Source: Nageia nagi (Eukaryota; Pinophyta). Taken from it: 64,000 nt of DNA. The notes beneath the pieces are model-generated. The model did no database searches and was not told the DNA's origin. It saw nothing but the letters and a program-made list of their open reading frames with translations. The position numbers and the translations under genes are program-made. Shown here one piece after another: positions 48,450 through 62,565 of the stretch. Location of the stretch: positions 195,362,001 through 195,426,000 of the forward strand of contig JBITNC010000001.1 of the NCBI GenBank assembly GCA_050084985.1, read 5' to 3'. Position 1 is the first letter of the stretch. Each line of letters begins with the position of its first letter.

Positions 48450-51400
48450 GGACAAGCCACACCTCTCAAAATCCTTGGCAAAATTTATAATAAATATTTT
48501 AAGATTTTAATAGATTATGGTACTATGAATAGTTTTATTTCAAATTTCTTAGTTAAGGACATGTAAAAGGAACCAAAATTTTTGACAAATGGGTGGCAAT
48601 TGGAGTTTGGGTCGAAGTAGAAATACCCTGTTAGATAATGTTTTAGGGATGTTAAACTAGATTTACCTAAAGGGTCTATTATGTGGGATTTGTATATGGT
48701 TCCCCTAGCTTCTTATGATATTCTTTTAGGCATGCATTTGTTAATGGAACATAAATCTTTGATTGAATTTTATAAAAGATGAATAGAATACACCAATATA
48801 TCTCAAAATTGATACTGGGTGTATAAGGATCAGGGATATTTTAAACCTTGTTTAATCACAACCATGCGAGTTAAAAGAAGAATTATAAAATGGGAAATGA
48901 TTTATGCAATCAAGGTTAAAGAAGTGGAATAAGAGGATAAGGAGGTAGATTTGCTAAATAAGTACCCTATGTTAAGAGAATAAAAAGATATGTTTATTGA
49001 AGATATACTTAGATTACTCCCAAAATGAGAATTTGATTTCTTGATAGATTTAGTTATAGGAGATGAACCTATTTATATAACTCCATATAGAATGAACACC
49101 ATTGAGATGCAAGAGTTGAAGGTATAATTGCATGGTTTGTTAGAAAAAAGGGTTGATAAAATAGAGTATATCACCATGGGGTACTCTTGTATTGTTTGTA
49201 AAGAAGAAATATGGAATACTGAGGTTATGTATTGATTATAGGATGTTGAACAAGGTCACCATCAAGAATAGGTATCCCTTACCTAAGATTGATGACTTGT
49301 TTGATCAACTTAAAGATGATGTTATTTTCTCTAAGATATATATGCGATCATGATACCTTCAATTGAGGATTAAAGGATCAGATACCCATAAGATAAATTT
49401 TAAAACTAGGTATGGACACTATGCACTTATTGTTACCTTTTGGGTTAATGAATGTCCCTACAACATTCATGAACTTGATGAATAGTGTCTACCAGGAGTA
49501 CCTAAACATGTTTTTGCTAGTATTTTTGGATGATATCCTCATCTACTCAAAGAATGAGGAGGAATATATTTATCATATAATGCTAGCCCTAGAAGTGTTA
49601 AGAAGAAACCAATTATATAAAAAGTTATCAAAGTGTTACTTTTGTGTTTCCCAAATTTAGTATTTAGGTCACATCATCTTTGTAAAAGGAATTTCAACTA
49701 ATCCTAAAGAATTGGAAGCAATAATGAGTTGGTCTACACCAAAAAGTGTGATTAAGGTAAGGATTTTTATGGGATTATCTAGGTACTATCAAAGGTTTAT
49801 CAAAGATTTCTCAAAGATAGCCAATCCCATAACTAGTCTCCAAAAGAAAAATAAGGTTTTCAAATGGATAGAAAAGTGTGAAAAAGCTTTCATAAATTTA
49901 AATGAAAAGTTAACCATAGCACTAGTTATCAACATCCTTGACCCACACATGATTTTGTAGTATGTATAGATGCTTCACTAGAAGGTTTGGATGGTGTGTT
50001 ATCCCAAAATGGAAATCTAGTAGCATATGAATATAGAAAATTTAAAATACATGAGCTAAATTATGAAATTCATGATATTGAGTTGATAATAGTTTTTCAT
50101 GCACTTAGAATATGGAGGTACTATCTTCTAGGAAGACCTTTCAAACTTGAAATAGATCACCAAAGCTTGAAGTACCTTTTCACTCAGCCAAATCTAAATG
50201 CTAGGTAAAGGTAATGGATGAAATTCCTATCTAAATATGACTTTGGAATTGAATACATCAAAGAAAGGAAAATAAAGTGGTAGATGATTTGAGTCATATA
50301 TGACATGTGAATGCCATGATAAGAAGTCAAATTTACTTACTTGATCAAGTGAAAGAGTTATAATAAGGGGATTCATATTGCAAATCCATCTAGGAATTGA
50401 TTAGAAAAGGTACCCCATTATCTCAATAGTTCACTAAAAAGATATAATTTTGTATTTTAAGGATAAATTAGTCATTATAGAGAAGAGAAATATGAGAAAT
50501 TTAATCATTAAAGAAGCTCATCATCCCTTATATGAAGCACATTTAGGAGGTATGAAGATGAGAGAAAACTTAAAATAGAAATTTTATTAGGATGGAATGA
50601 AAAAAGACACAACAACATTCATGGAAATATGCTTTGAATGTTAAAAAGTTAATGTAAAACATCAACATCTAGGTGGTATTTGTACCCACATGATATTCCT
50701 ACATAGAAATGGAAAGTGATTTCAATGGATTTTTTTATCAATTTATCAAAAACTAGATTTCATCATAACTCAATCCTAGTAGTGGTTAAAATATTGAAAA
50801 AGGTGGCACATTTTATACTTGGTAATATCACTGATGATGCCCCTATAGTAGTAAATAAGTTTTCCCATGAAATATTTATATTGCATGGATTTCCTAAGAT
50901 ACTCATCTTAGATAGAGATTCTAAGTTCACCTCCATGTTTTGAAAATCATTGCATAAGGAATTAGGAACAAAATTGAATATGAGTTTAGCATATCATACC
51001 AAGAAATATGGGCAAACTAAATGAATTAATAGAGTACTTGTGATATGCTTAGAATGTATTGCATGCAGCAAAATACTAAATGGGAGGATTACCTCTACTT
51101 AGTCAAATTTGCCTATAATAATGGTTATCATTCATATTTGGGAATGGCTCCTTTTGAGGCTCTTTACAAAATGATATGCAAGACTCATTTATCTTGGAAC
51201 AATCAAGAGGATTGGGTGATGTTATAGCTTGAATTGTTAAAGCAAATGGAGGAAAAGCTAAAGTCCATTTGATAAAAGTTGAAGGAAGCTTTTGATCAAC
51301 ATAAGAGTTATGCTTATCTCAAAATAACTCCTCAAGAATTTACTATGGGTGACAAAGTATTCTTACAATTTCAACCCATAAAAATTTCCATAAAGTCAAC

Positions 51401-51750
51401 TAAATTAGATCCATAGTTTTTTGATCCTTTTGAGATAGTTGAAAAGAAGAGTCTGGTTGCCTAAAAACTTACTTTTTCATCAAGTTTGTTAAAAATGCAT
51501 GATTTCTTTCATGTCTCTTTATTGATAAAGTATGTTGTTGACGCCTCTCATGTGTTGGATTTTTTTGATTTGTAGATGTCATATCCTTAGGATGTTGAAG
51601 TTATCCCTATTATAAATTTTATCTTTTAGAACTAAGAAAGTAAGAAATCAAGAGATTAATGAGTTTCTAGTACAATGGGATAAGTATTCTAAATCATATT
51701 CCACTTGGGAAGTTGAATCCACTATAAGAAGATAATTTCCCTATTTTTTT
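48450..51750 (+). pseudogene. pol: Chromovirus pol: protease, RT, RNase H, integrase, chromodomain
   Basis: Protease: ILIDYGTMNSFIS (D-[ST]-G now D-Y-G) and YDILLGMHLL near 48500-48760. [44 protein letters not shown] (49180-49250), PFGLMNVPTTFM and the catalytic FLDDILIYS at 49523-49549. RNase H: LDGVLSQNG, LNYEIHDIELI and LEIDHQSLKYL (49987-50208). Integrase: HHPLYEAHLGGM with a downstream CFEC, core ISMDFFINL, FPKILILDRDSKF (50716-50943), then EDYLYLVKFAYNNGYHS. Chromodomain at ~51620-51750: ILSFRTKKVRNQEINEFLVQ, WDKYSKSYSTWEVES. Many stops and shifts. Confidence 0.88.
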
Positions 51751-51829
51751 TTTTATTATATGAAACAATATAAAAACTTTATGATTATATCATGATTGTA
51801 TTTAAGAATATAGAGGATTATTCTCCTTT

Positions 51830-51840
51830 TAAGGGGGTAG
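51830..51840 (+). other. Chromovirus polypurine tract
   Basis: TAAGGGGGTAG, two bases before the 3' LTR. Confidence 0.8.
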
Positions 51841-51842
51841 TA

Positions 51843-54800
51843 TGTAACAACCCACCCAATTACATTGTTAATACTTGAGTATCATCAAGGTCCTAATGAA
51901 ATTCAATTTGAATTAAGCTATATAATGATAAGTTTTTATCAATTATATGTTTTATTTTTATCAATTTTATATTGGATTTGAGATATTTTAGCACAAGTCA
52001 TAGGTTAAACTGAGATGGAAAGTGTGAAAAACACCTAAGGAACCAAGGGTGAATTGGTGACAAGAACAAAAAGGTAAGAGTGAGGAAATGATTGGCATTG
52101 TTTCACTAATAAACCCTAATGACCATTATATATCATGTAAGTGTATGGTAGAATAATTATTCATGAATGTGTGTTTATGGATGTGTATGGATTAATAATT
52201 ATCCTATAGATTGAGGCAATAATCATAGGTAAGATGTGTGGTTGATTTCTTATTGTGTATTTTTTGTAATTTAAATTCAAAAAGGGAGGGAAAAGAATAT
52301 TCCCTTTCGTTGAATTCAAATTTTTACTTAGAGTTATTAGTAAATTAAAGTAAAAATTATAACAAGAAAAGTTAGAAAGGACTAAGGTCATCTTGTGATG
52401 TTATAAAATATTTAATGGTTGATGAAAATAATTATGTAATGACCCTACTTATTTTTGTTTCCTTGTGTTAGATATGGAAAATAGTTGGCACTAAAGTTTT
52501 AGTTAATAAAAAAGGTTCTAAGGTATTAAATTCCATTTCATCATCAATAACTTTAATCAAACCTACTCCAAAAATTATTTAAGGGATGAGGAGATGTTCA
52601 TTTGGACACACTTGAACATCCTTGGCTATAAATAAAAGGATGAAACATTAGGAAAAAATACCTACCTATCTCTTATTATTTCATTCTTCTTATTCTCAAG
52701 CTTTGGGTGTAGAGTTATGTGAAGAAAAGAAGTCTTTCTTCCTCTCCAAATTTAGGTACATTGTTTTGCATTTCTAAAAATGCTTATTTAAAGTATTCCT
52801 ATTTTGATGTTACTTAATGAGTTATATGAAAAGTATTATTTGATAAAATATAATAAAATTAATTGTTTATAGAGGTATTTTACCATTTGAAGTGACATAT
52901 TGATTATTTTTTCTTGACATGTTGCATGTGAAAGTTGGTACCTTATCTTTTCTTTAAAAAGTAATGGAGTGGGATCCTATTAGTTTTTCCCCTTTTTATT
53001 TAAATTGAAGGGAAGTATCAAGTACAAATATATTATGTATTTTAATATATTTATGGGATTATTCAATTAATTCTCTTATGTTAGATCTACTTTCTATGAT
53101 ATGTTCTTTACATTTGACAATACTTCGAGATTCACAACCACATTAATGGATGTAAAACCATTTCAACTATTCTTTGATAAGATCTCCTACCTTCTTTGCA
53201 CTCTTTTTTAATGGTATACACCATAATATGGCTAGTGAAAGATGCAAAGTTTAGCTTACTCTTAAGAATCACCCCTTTTTAGATAACTCATTTTTATGCA
53301 TATCTTGCCATAATTTTAATCCATAGATATGGCTTGCATTATGTCTATTTTGAAACAATTTTTGATTTTAGTATATTTTTCCACATTTTGCATTCATGGT
53401 TTTTCATACATTCTCAACCACAATATTTGATGTGAGACCATTTTCAACTATGCCTTGATATATCTCCTTCTTTTCAAACTCCCATTATGGTATATGCTAG
53501 AAAAATATTGATAGAGGTTTCAACATTTTATTTTTACTCCTGGGTATTTTGCTTGTCTTAAAAGCTTCAATGCCTTGTTAGATAACCCATTTTGTTCATG
53601 ACCTTCTATCATATGTAATCTATGTTATTAGTTGTCAAATGATTCTAAAAGCCTTATGTGATCCTTACATAATAAGCATTTGCAACTATAATAATCAATG
53701 ATAAACCATTTCAACTACTCTTTTATTTTTCTCCATATATTCTTCATATGATTCTACAATAACACACACTAAAATAGGCTGACAAACATCTTTGAGTTTG
53801 GTTTAATAGTAGCATTATTTTTATTTTATTTTCTAAAATATTTGTATACACTTTTACACTTGAGAAGAGATTCCTATTTCATCCCCCCTACATAGTCAAG
53901 TTGAATCCCTGTGCAATCCATTAAGATCTTTATTGTATAACCATGATTTTTTTATTATTTATTTTTGAAAATATCATGTTAGTCTAATGGTTTATCTTTT
54001 GAGATAATATAAAATAATGAAAGGTTATTTTTAATAAATACACCTCCATCACAATAAATCCAATATGAATGTTCTTTTTGGTATTAAAATCATTAATAGT
54101 TTGATAATGTGATATTGATGAATTCCTTTAAATAATGAGACAATAGTTGTTAAAATAAAAATTAATGAGAGACTATATCTAGGCTATAGTCAACAATGAA
54201 ATTTTTATTTTGATAATTGTGTGATGAGATTAAGAACATATATATATATAGACCTACATGATAAAATGGATGGAGTAAGTTTCATAACTATGAATTTGCC
54301 TCCATTAGGTGACCAAGGAAGAGAGGTAGGTCTAGAAAAGGCCTAAAAGCTCATGAGGTCCAAAAGAATAGTTTGCATGACATTAATATAATTCATATTG
54401 TATCAATGTCATATAAAAAAAGGGATTTTACTAATCCTCAAACTCTTCACCTCCTTAGTACTCAACCCCATCTACCTTGACCCTTGGAAAGATACTCAAC
54501 AAAGATGTATTGAAGATTGATAGAGGTATTTCCTTAACAAGGTGAGTATATCTTTATGAATAATTTATTTTGGCATGAGTTGTAAATAGGATCTAATTAT
54601 GATTTAATGAGGTTACAAATCTATTTGTATCTTAAGATCATTTGTAACTATTGTTACTCCATTGGTATTAACTTGTGTTTGTAATATTTAATGAAAAGTA
54701 GCTACATGAAATTTTATTAATGGATGGATGATTTTAAGAGATTCTTAAGTTTAGACTCTATAGTTAATAATTAGATGTATCTTATTAATTCAATGTCTCT

Positions 54801-56284
54801 TGTTTCTCTTACTTTGTTCAAAACATTAATGGATGCATATTGTAATTAAACAATACTATCAAGTTTTCATGACATCTAAAAATAGTATGTGACTATAACA
54901 TGATCATTTGATTTAATAGAAATTGAAAAATATTATTAACCAAATATGTTTACAAACATCTCTAAATTTAGGAGATAGATATGGTTATTAACCCTAATAA
55001 ATCCCAATGAATTGAAAAGGATCCCAACTTAGAATTATGGTTCCAAATTGAGGTCTAGAATAAATTAAGAAATGTTAGGGATCCTTGAGATCAAATTGAG
55101 AATGAATGGGATCAATTGGGGACTCATGGGATAGTTTGAAATCCTATGGAAACACTTGGAAATACTTGGATAGTCAAATAAGGAAAAAGGATTAACATGA
55201 AATGAAGGATAAGAAGGAAAAACCTTAAGGAATAAATTCGACCAAAAAGAAACTTTTGGATGGATTCAATACTAAAGACAACATGAAATATTCATTAATC
55301 AAACCTTCCCTACTAAATGACATTTCAAAATAATATTCCTTGAAGTATGGACCACTTTACATCATACTCCCTTTATATCAGTAGCTAACTTTAGTGTCAT
55401 ACTAAGGCACATTACCAAATTATAGTATGAAAACTTTTATAATGTGATATTAATTATGTAGTACCATGTGTATTGGATATTTGTAAATCTACAAATCACT
55501 TGTGGCTTTCTAAACAATTTGATTTGAGTATTCCTACATATGATATGGTATCATTAGGATATGAGTGGTTTTTACTTTATAACCTTGCTTAAAATCAATT
55601 AAAGTATACAAACCACTCAAGGTTATCATTTTGATACCCATGGGTCCCCAAGATATGGGCATAGGGATGCCACATTCCATGGTGATCTTAGCTAATATAT
55701 ATGGGTAGGATAATGTCTCATATCCTCGATAGGGTATCAAATGAGGATAGTAGTTGATAAAACTATGATTACTAAGTGAAGGTAATTTAGTAATCATACT
55801 TCTTATAGTTAAGAACATAGAAGTATGATAACTATTCCATATGTGATGACATTTTCTACTCATAAGGAAGTTTGACTAGGAAAAACTATCTACTCCTATG
55901 ATTTGAAGGGTTACCATTGGATGAGGATGAATAACCTAATGGATTTTAGTTCTCTTAGGTGATATGGGCCTTGAATAGGAAACCATTGTGTCATGTCCAA
56001 AATGTTTGGTACATAGTTTGTGAAGTGGAAATGGTGGGGTCATATTTAAGGCATCTCCTCAATGGGATGAGAGTTGTGGAGTGAACATAAGAAGAGTTTT
56101 AATTAGGGTTGGATAATTTGGACTTTGTCTAATCTTACCATATAGGTACTAGCTAGCTATTAGCATTGACAAGCTCATGTGGATTAACTAAATCCATTCC
56201 TAGATATTTCAAGTGTTTAAACTAATTAGAAAAAAATAGGTTTCAAATTTAGGGTTTTGGATGTATAGAAAAATAAGTGGATGC
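51843..56284 (+). repeat. Chromovirus 3' LTR, complete
   Basis: 4,442 bp, TGTAACAACCCACCC to GTGGATGCA. It starts right after the purine tract and is followed at 56285 by Tat gag sequence. Confidence 0.88.
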
Positions 56285-56880
56285 ATTCCAAAGAAGCTAT
56301 CTCTCAACTAGTCATTATTGAAAGAGTTAAAATCCAACATGGAGAGATAAAGAATAAAAAGCAATAAGGCTATACTAATAAAAAAATCAAACAAAAAATG
56401 TAAATAAACAAATACTAGCAAATAAAGTTTCAATAGTTAAATATGGGGAACCCTCATCATCTCAAAATGTTGAAAGAGATTTTAAGCCTAGAAGAAAATA
56501 CACACCTCTATCAGAACCTCTTTATAATATTTTGAGAAAAATACATGATCATCAAATAATTACTTTGCCTAAAACAAGGCCAAAAAGTCCTATAAATAAG
56601 GATAGTATATGGTATAATGAAGAATAATTTTGTCATTATCAACATCAAAAGGTTTATGATGCAAACAAATGTTGAACCTTAAAAAATGTAGTCCAAGATT
56701 TAATTGAAAGTGGTAAATTAGAAGTAGATAATCCTATTGCAATTCTTAATCAAAATTTGGGAATTTACCAAAACCCACTTCCACAACATCCAGTTAATAG
56801 TATCTCATTACATTTGTATGAAAACCAAGTGATACATAAATGGAGCCAATATGATTCAAATTTCATACGCATGATAAATA
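56285..56880 (+). pseudogene. gag: Tat gag, C-terminal part
   Basis: Begins KEAISQLVIIERVKIQHGEI. Then come TPLSEPLYNILRKI, WYNEE-stop-FCHYHQHQKVYDANKC (zinc-knuckle-like), TLKNVVQDLIESGKLEVDNP and NQNLGIYQNPLPQHP. The last block matches RNLGIYKDPMPKHN in the intact gag at 30187-32424. The N-terminal part is missing, cut by the chromovirus insertion; I did not find it left of 42791. Confidence 0.8.
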
Positions 56881-57044
56881 TTGCTACAAGAACCAAAAAG
56901 ATATAAGAGAGACAAAATGGTGTACTAAATAATTATCAAGATAAGAGTCATGTGCCACTCCACATACCCAAACCACAACCTCCTAAATTTTCTATCAAAG
57001 GCACTCTATAACAACAACTAAAAATATCATAAGTAAAGTTAACC

Positions 57045-60000
57045 TTGTTTGAGTTGTTACAACAATCCAAATATCATAAAGATGTTATGAATCAATTATT
57101 ACAAATGATTGAAATAGACATTAATAATCTTGAGAGTTTTGAAACCTTTATGGAAAATTTTAAGAAAAGTAAAAAATTTACAATAATTTTTTATGATCAT
57201 GAACTAAAATATCCTAAAGGAATACAAGGATCATATCCACCTTTGCATATTATAGCCAATATTTATGGAAAGACATTTAAAAGAATCCTAATAGATGGAG
57301 GATAAACTATCAATACAAATAAGACTATTTAATGATGCTTTATGTTCAATAGTAGGATCAATTTTGTTACCTATTATTGTAGGATCAAAGACAGTCCAAA
57401 CATTATAAGAAGTAATTGAAGAAGATATCATATAATATAATATTCTCCTAAGAATAACTTGGATCAAAGATATGCAATGTGTTCCATCAACATATCATAA
57501 TTATTTAAAATATGTTCATGAAAGAGTAGTACATTGTGTACTTGGAGTTGATAATCTATACTCACATTGTAATATTACTTATTTACCTAGTGATGTAGCT
57601 TTACCATCTACTCATTTTTTCATGGTACCAATACCAAAAAATGAACCATTGGTAATTGATGTCGATAAAATTGATCATGCTTCCTCAAATATCTTAAAGG
57701 AAAGACAAGATATTAATCAAACTAGACTAATTAATGACCATCAAGAAATTGATAATAGCTTACAACCCAAGATAATTATGACACCATAAGAGAAGGAATC
57801 CTGGGAAGAATGACCTTGAAAGCTAGATTAAATAAATAAAGCCTCATTATGAAAGGATTCATCTCAAGTAAACATCTCATATCAAAGTAATGATGCTAAA
57901 TATGATAAATTATTAGATATTTATCCAATAAACATAAAGTTATGTGATTTGGGAATAGGGGAATATGAGATCAATGATGTACTATTCAATATTCCTTCTA
58001 CCTAAGACATCAAATAACCTAAAGAGTCACTTAGTGTAGTAGGAAAATTGATACCACTAGGAAGCAAACCTAATCAAACATTCTTTATATACAAACATCC
58101 TATAGAACTAACACTAATTACTTTACCTAAACTAACGAAGGTGTATTTTGTAATTCATTTGAATATTTATCACCTTTTGTATAATCCTTTGTCCAAAGAT
58201 ATTTTCATAGATATCAATGGAAAGGACATGGCTTAGGTCAATACAAATAAGTACCAAGATATAAAATTGATATTCATTATCAATTATGAAGTGATAAAAT
58301 AGGATTTGAGTATATAGGAAAGAATAAAAAGGATTTTGTCATAGAAATGGTTGAGTTGGAATTAGAAAACCTTGAATATGAAGAGTTATATTCAATGTTT
58401 TGAAAGGATGACCAATCAAGATGAAATAGAGTCTTACAGATCAATACCTAAATATATATTTTACAATATGGTCCATATTGAAGAAATATCTGATGAAGTT
58501 TTAGAAAAAGTATCTTTTGATTGTTCTAGAAGTGATGAGTTTTAATCATGGAGTCTAGTAAGTTCAAATAACTCTTCATCATATCTCATGCTTAATGAAG
58601 ATACTATAGATTTTTCATTTATTTATAAGAATCCAAAAATACAAGAATTAAAATCCTCTATAAATACAACCTTAATTGAGCAAAATATTGGTGAGGATGA
58701 AGAATATAACCTTGATGATAAAAATTGGATTCCAATGCCTAGCTAATTAGAAGAGGGTTCCCATATGTTGATTGAATAAATAATTGATGTGGATTTAAGT
58801 GATGATATTGATAATCCCAATATTGTTCAATTAGGAAAATTTTTAAAACAAAAATAAAAATAAATATTCACATCCATTCTTAAAGAAAAATATAAAGTAT
58901 TTACATGGTCCTACACTAATATGCTTAGAATGGATTCAAAATTAGTAGTACATAACTTAGGTCTTAAATAAGATGCCAAACCTATTAAACAAAAGTTAAT
59001 AAAGATGTATCCTATAATAAATTTAATGGTAAAAGAAGAATTACAAAAGCTATTAGAAGTAAAATTTATCTAACCTATTGATTATTCTAATTGGATATCC
59101 AATATGGTTCTAGTTAAAAAACCTAAAGGGAAGATTGACGTTTGCATAGATTTTAGAGATCTAAATAAAGTATGTCTAAAAGATGATTTTATATTTCCAA
59201 ATATTAACAATTTAGTTGATGTTATGGCTGGATATGAAATGCTTTCATTCATGGATGGATTATTTGGATAGAATCAGATAAAAGTAGCTATAGAAGATCA
59301 ACATAAAACATCATTTACAACACCATGGGGAACCTTTTGTTACAAAGTAATACCCTTTGGTTTAAATAATGTTGGGGAAACTTATTAAAGAGCAATGACA
59401 TATATTTTCTATGAATACAGGCATGACATCATGGAAGATTATGTAGATGACTTATTAGCTAAATATAAAACTAGAGAACAACATCCAAAAGTTCTTATAA
59501 ACATCTTTTATAGGTTGTTGGAACATAACATTTGACTAAATCCAAAGAAATGTGTTTGTGGAGTTACTTTAGGAAAGTTACTCAATTTTATTGTATCAAG
59601 ATGAGGAATCAAAGTATATCCAAATAAAATAATAACCATAATAAATATGTCTCCTTCAAAAATAAAATAATTACAAAGTTTGGAAGGAAATTACAAGCAA
59701 TAAGACACTTTATATCATAATTATCTAATAAATGCAAACCTTTTAATAAACTATTGTAAAAGGGAATTGAATTTCACTTGGAAAATAAACAAAAAGACAT
59801 GTTTGATGAAATAAAATGCTATATTTTATCACCACCTATTTTAATTCCTCCAAGAGAATAAGAACCATTTTTACTTTACTCATTAGCCACATAAATTGCC
59901 TTAGGTATCATGCTTTCTCAAAAGAATGTAAATAACAAGGAATACCACATATATTATCTTAATCAAACTCTAATTGATTATGAGATAAGATATGTATACA

Positions 60001-61900
60001 TGGAAAACCTATGTTTATCAATTTTTTTTACAACAAATAAACTTAGGCATTACATGATAAATCATATGACTTATGGGATTGCCAAAATAGATCCATTAAA
60101 ATATATGATCAACAAAACCTATCAAAGCATAAGAACATTCAAATGGATCATGCATTTAGTGGAGTTTGATTTGAATTTCATAATTCAAAAATCTATAAAA
60201 GGCCATGTTATAATTGATTATATTACAAAATCACCATTACAAGATGGTAAACCTCTTATAATTGAACTACCAAATGAACATGTTTTCTAACTAGATAAAA
60301 TGGAAATTCATATTGATCTTGAAGAAGAATGGGGTATGAAAATCTACTTTTATGGTTCTTAATGTGAACAAAGTGGGGGTGTCAATGTCATATTCATTAC
60401 ACCACAAGGGGTACCCATACCATATTATTTCAAATTAACTTTCCCATGCACAAATAAATAATAATGTTGAATATCAAGCTTTAATACTAGCTATGAAGAT
60501 GGCTATAAAATTAAAAATAAAGAAATTAAAATTCATTGGTGATTCATTACCAATATTAAATCAAGTAAAAGGAATTTTCCAATGTAAAGAACCATTACTT
60601 CAAAAGTATAAAAAATTAGTAGATATACTATTACCATCATTCAAAAAATATGAGATAGAAGCAGTTCTTTGATCAACTAATAGGTTTGTTGATACAATGG
60701 CATCAATGGGATTATTGATACCACATGATCCTCATTGATGTACAATTCATATTTAAATAATTCAAATCACTAAATCTTCTTTGGAAATTAATGATGAAGC
60801 ATATGAGGTTCTAGATAATACTATAGAAGATAAAAATGTGTGGCATAGTCAATTAGTTAAATTTTTAAGAGGCAAAATGTTACCTCAAGACTTGATTAAA
60901 TCAGCCATGAAAGTATTTAAATTAAAAGCTTCTCATTATTCCATGTTGGGAGACATGCTACATCAAAGAGGTTTTGATAGTACAGTACTCAAATGTTTGG
61001 AATGGCCAAAATCACAAATTGTAATTTCACGTGCAAATGATGGAATATGTGGAGGAAACTTTAGTGGTCTAGCCATCATAAAATGATGAATACACATTGG
61101 ATATTATTGGCCTACAATGGAACATGACTACATCAAATATGTTAAGAAATATTTTATATGTTAAAAACATGCCAATCTATATATTCAATCATCACAATCT
61201 TTATAACTAATGTAATCATTATAGCCATTCTCAATATGGACATTAGACCTTATAGGACAAATCTCATCCACTTCATCAAGTGTTCATAAATTCATAATTA
61301 TAGCTACAAAATATTTTACAAAATGGGTTTAAGCTATCCCTATGATTTCTACCAAAGGTCCTAAAATAGAATAATTCATAGAACATCACATTATATGTCA
61401 TTTTGGGATTTCAAATCATATTGTAATCGATAATGGAAAAAAATTCCAAAATAAAGAGGTATTAGCTTTATGTAAAGGGTACCATATTAGGATTAATTTA
61501 TCAACACCCTATTATCCTCAAGGGAATGGCTAAGATGAAGCTATAAACAAAACCATTAGAATTATTTTGCTAAAAACATTTAATAATTCCCATAGAGATT
61601 GGTATGGAAGGATTCCACATGCTTTATGGGCATATCATACTAGAATCAAAACTCATATTGGGACAACCCCATTTTCTTTAGTTTATGGGGTAGAAGCTAT
61701 ACTAACATTGGAAATTGAAATTTTCTCTTTACATAACACATTATAAGATTATATAATAGATGAAATAGCTTGTCAAACTAGTCTAGATCAATTATTATTA
61801 TTGGATGAAAGAAGAATTCATGCATTAGAACATATGTGAACTTATCAACACTGCATCAAGAAAACTTTTGATAAGAAAGCCAAAATTGATGAATTTAACA
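57045..61900 (+). pseudogene. pol: Tat pol: protease, RT, RNase H, aRNase H, integrase
   Basis: Protease: ILIDGG at ~57288, then TWIKDMQCVPSTYHNYLKY (57470-57520). RT: VKFI-stop-PIDYSNWISNMVLVKK, IDFRDLNKV, FMDGLFG, TTPWGTFCYKVIPFGLNN and the catalytic YVDDLLA (YVDD 59440-59451). RNase H: ALGIMLSQKN to LIIELPNEHVF (59880-60290). Second RNase H at 60310-60740: WGMKIYFYGS, GGVNVIFITPQG, YYFKLTFPCTN, IKLKIKKLKFIGDSLPIL. Integrase: WPTMEHDYIKY, WTLDLIGQIS, VIDNGKKFQ, YYPQGNG-stop-DEAINKTI, RIPHALWAYHTRIKTHIGTT (61090-61700). Two RNase H domains are a Tat trait. Frames are broken by many TAA/TAG stops. Confidence 0.88.
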
Positions 61901-62565
61901 TAGGGGATTTATTAATTAAATAAAATCAACAAAATTCATGAATGTAATTTTAACTTCATGATAAATTTCCCCTAATTGGTTAGGACCATATGTTATTAAG
62001 AAAAAATTTGTTTCAAGAGCTTACCAATTAGTTGATATGGAAGGAAATGATTTTTATAGTTAAAATCTTTTGTATCAATTGTACATATTGTACATATAGT
62101 TCAATTAGGTAAAAAATTATATAAGAAATTCATAGATATACATAAATTGGATAGAGATGATGATAAAAAGGAGTAAGAAGGTTCACATATCTTCAAAAGG
62201 AAGAAGAATATGACAAACTCTATGGTTTGAAAAACCAAGATATCTTAGAGATAGAGCTATATCCAAATTGATGAATTTCACTTTTTAAGGGGATCAAAAT
62301 TTCGTTTGACTACCCATTGACATATAAAGGAATTTGGATTTGAATTATTATCCAAGTAAATATGATGGATGAGAAATATGTGTTAAAGATGACAATCTTA
62401 ATATTTATATAGATCAAGTTGTGTACTTCCTAAGTTATTGGTATTACTGCACACAAATACATAAAATAAACTTGTTATGCTTGTATTGCCCCATGGTAGC
62501 TCCTAAAATTATACTAGATTATACTTTTAATAATTGGGTTTTGTACATTACATCTCAAAATCTGT

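Larger units (their letters stand above)
42791..56284 (+). mobile_element. Ty3/Gypsy chromovirus (Tekay/Del-like), decayed
   Basis: Plus-strand element: 5' LTR 42791-46982 (left end missing), PBS 46989-47000, gag, protease, RT, RNase H, integrase with C-terminal chromodomain, purine tract 51830-51840, 3' LTR 51843-56284. LTRs above 4 kb with a ~5-kb interior and a chromodomain fit the Tekay/Del clade. The two LTRs differ by many substitutions and indels, so it is old. The right side lies within a Tat gag remnant, so it probably inserted there. Confidence 0.88.
56285..62320 (+). mobile_element. Tat-lineage Ty3/Gypsy element, 5'-truncated and decayed
   Basis: Starts inside gag at the chromovirus LTR edge and runs through protease, RT, RNase H, a second RNase H and integrase to a purine-rich stretch (TTAAGGGGATCAAAATTTCG, ~62296-62317). 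The second RNase H and the protease phrase MQCVPSTYHNYL identify the Tat group. No LTR is recognised on either side. Its gag C-terminus resembles the gag of the two gag-only elements. Confidence 0.85.
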
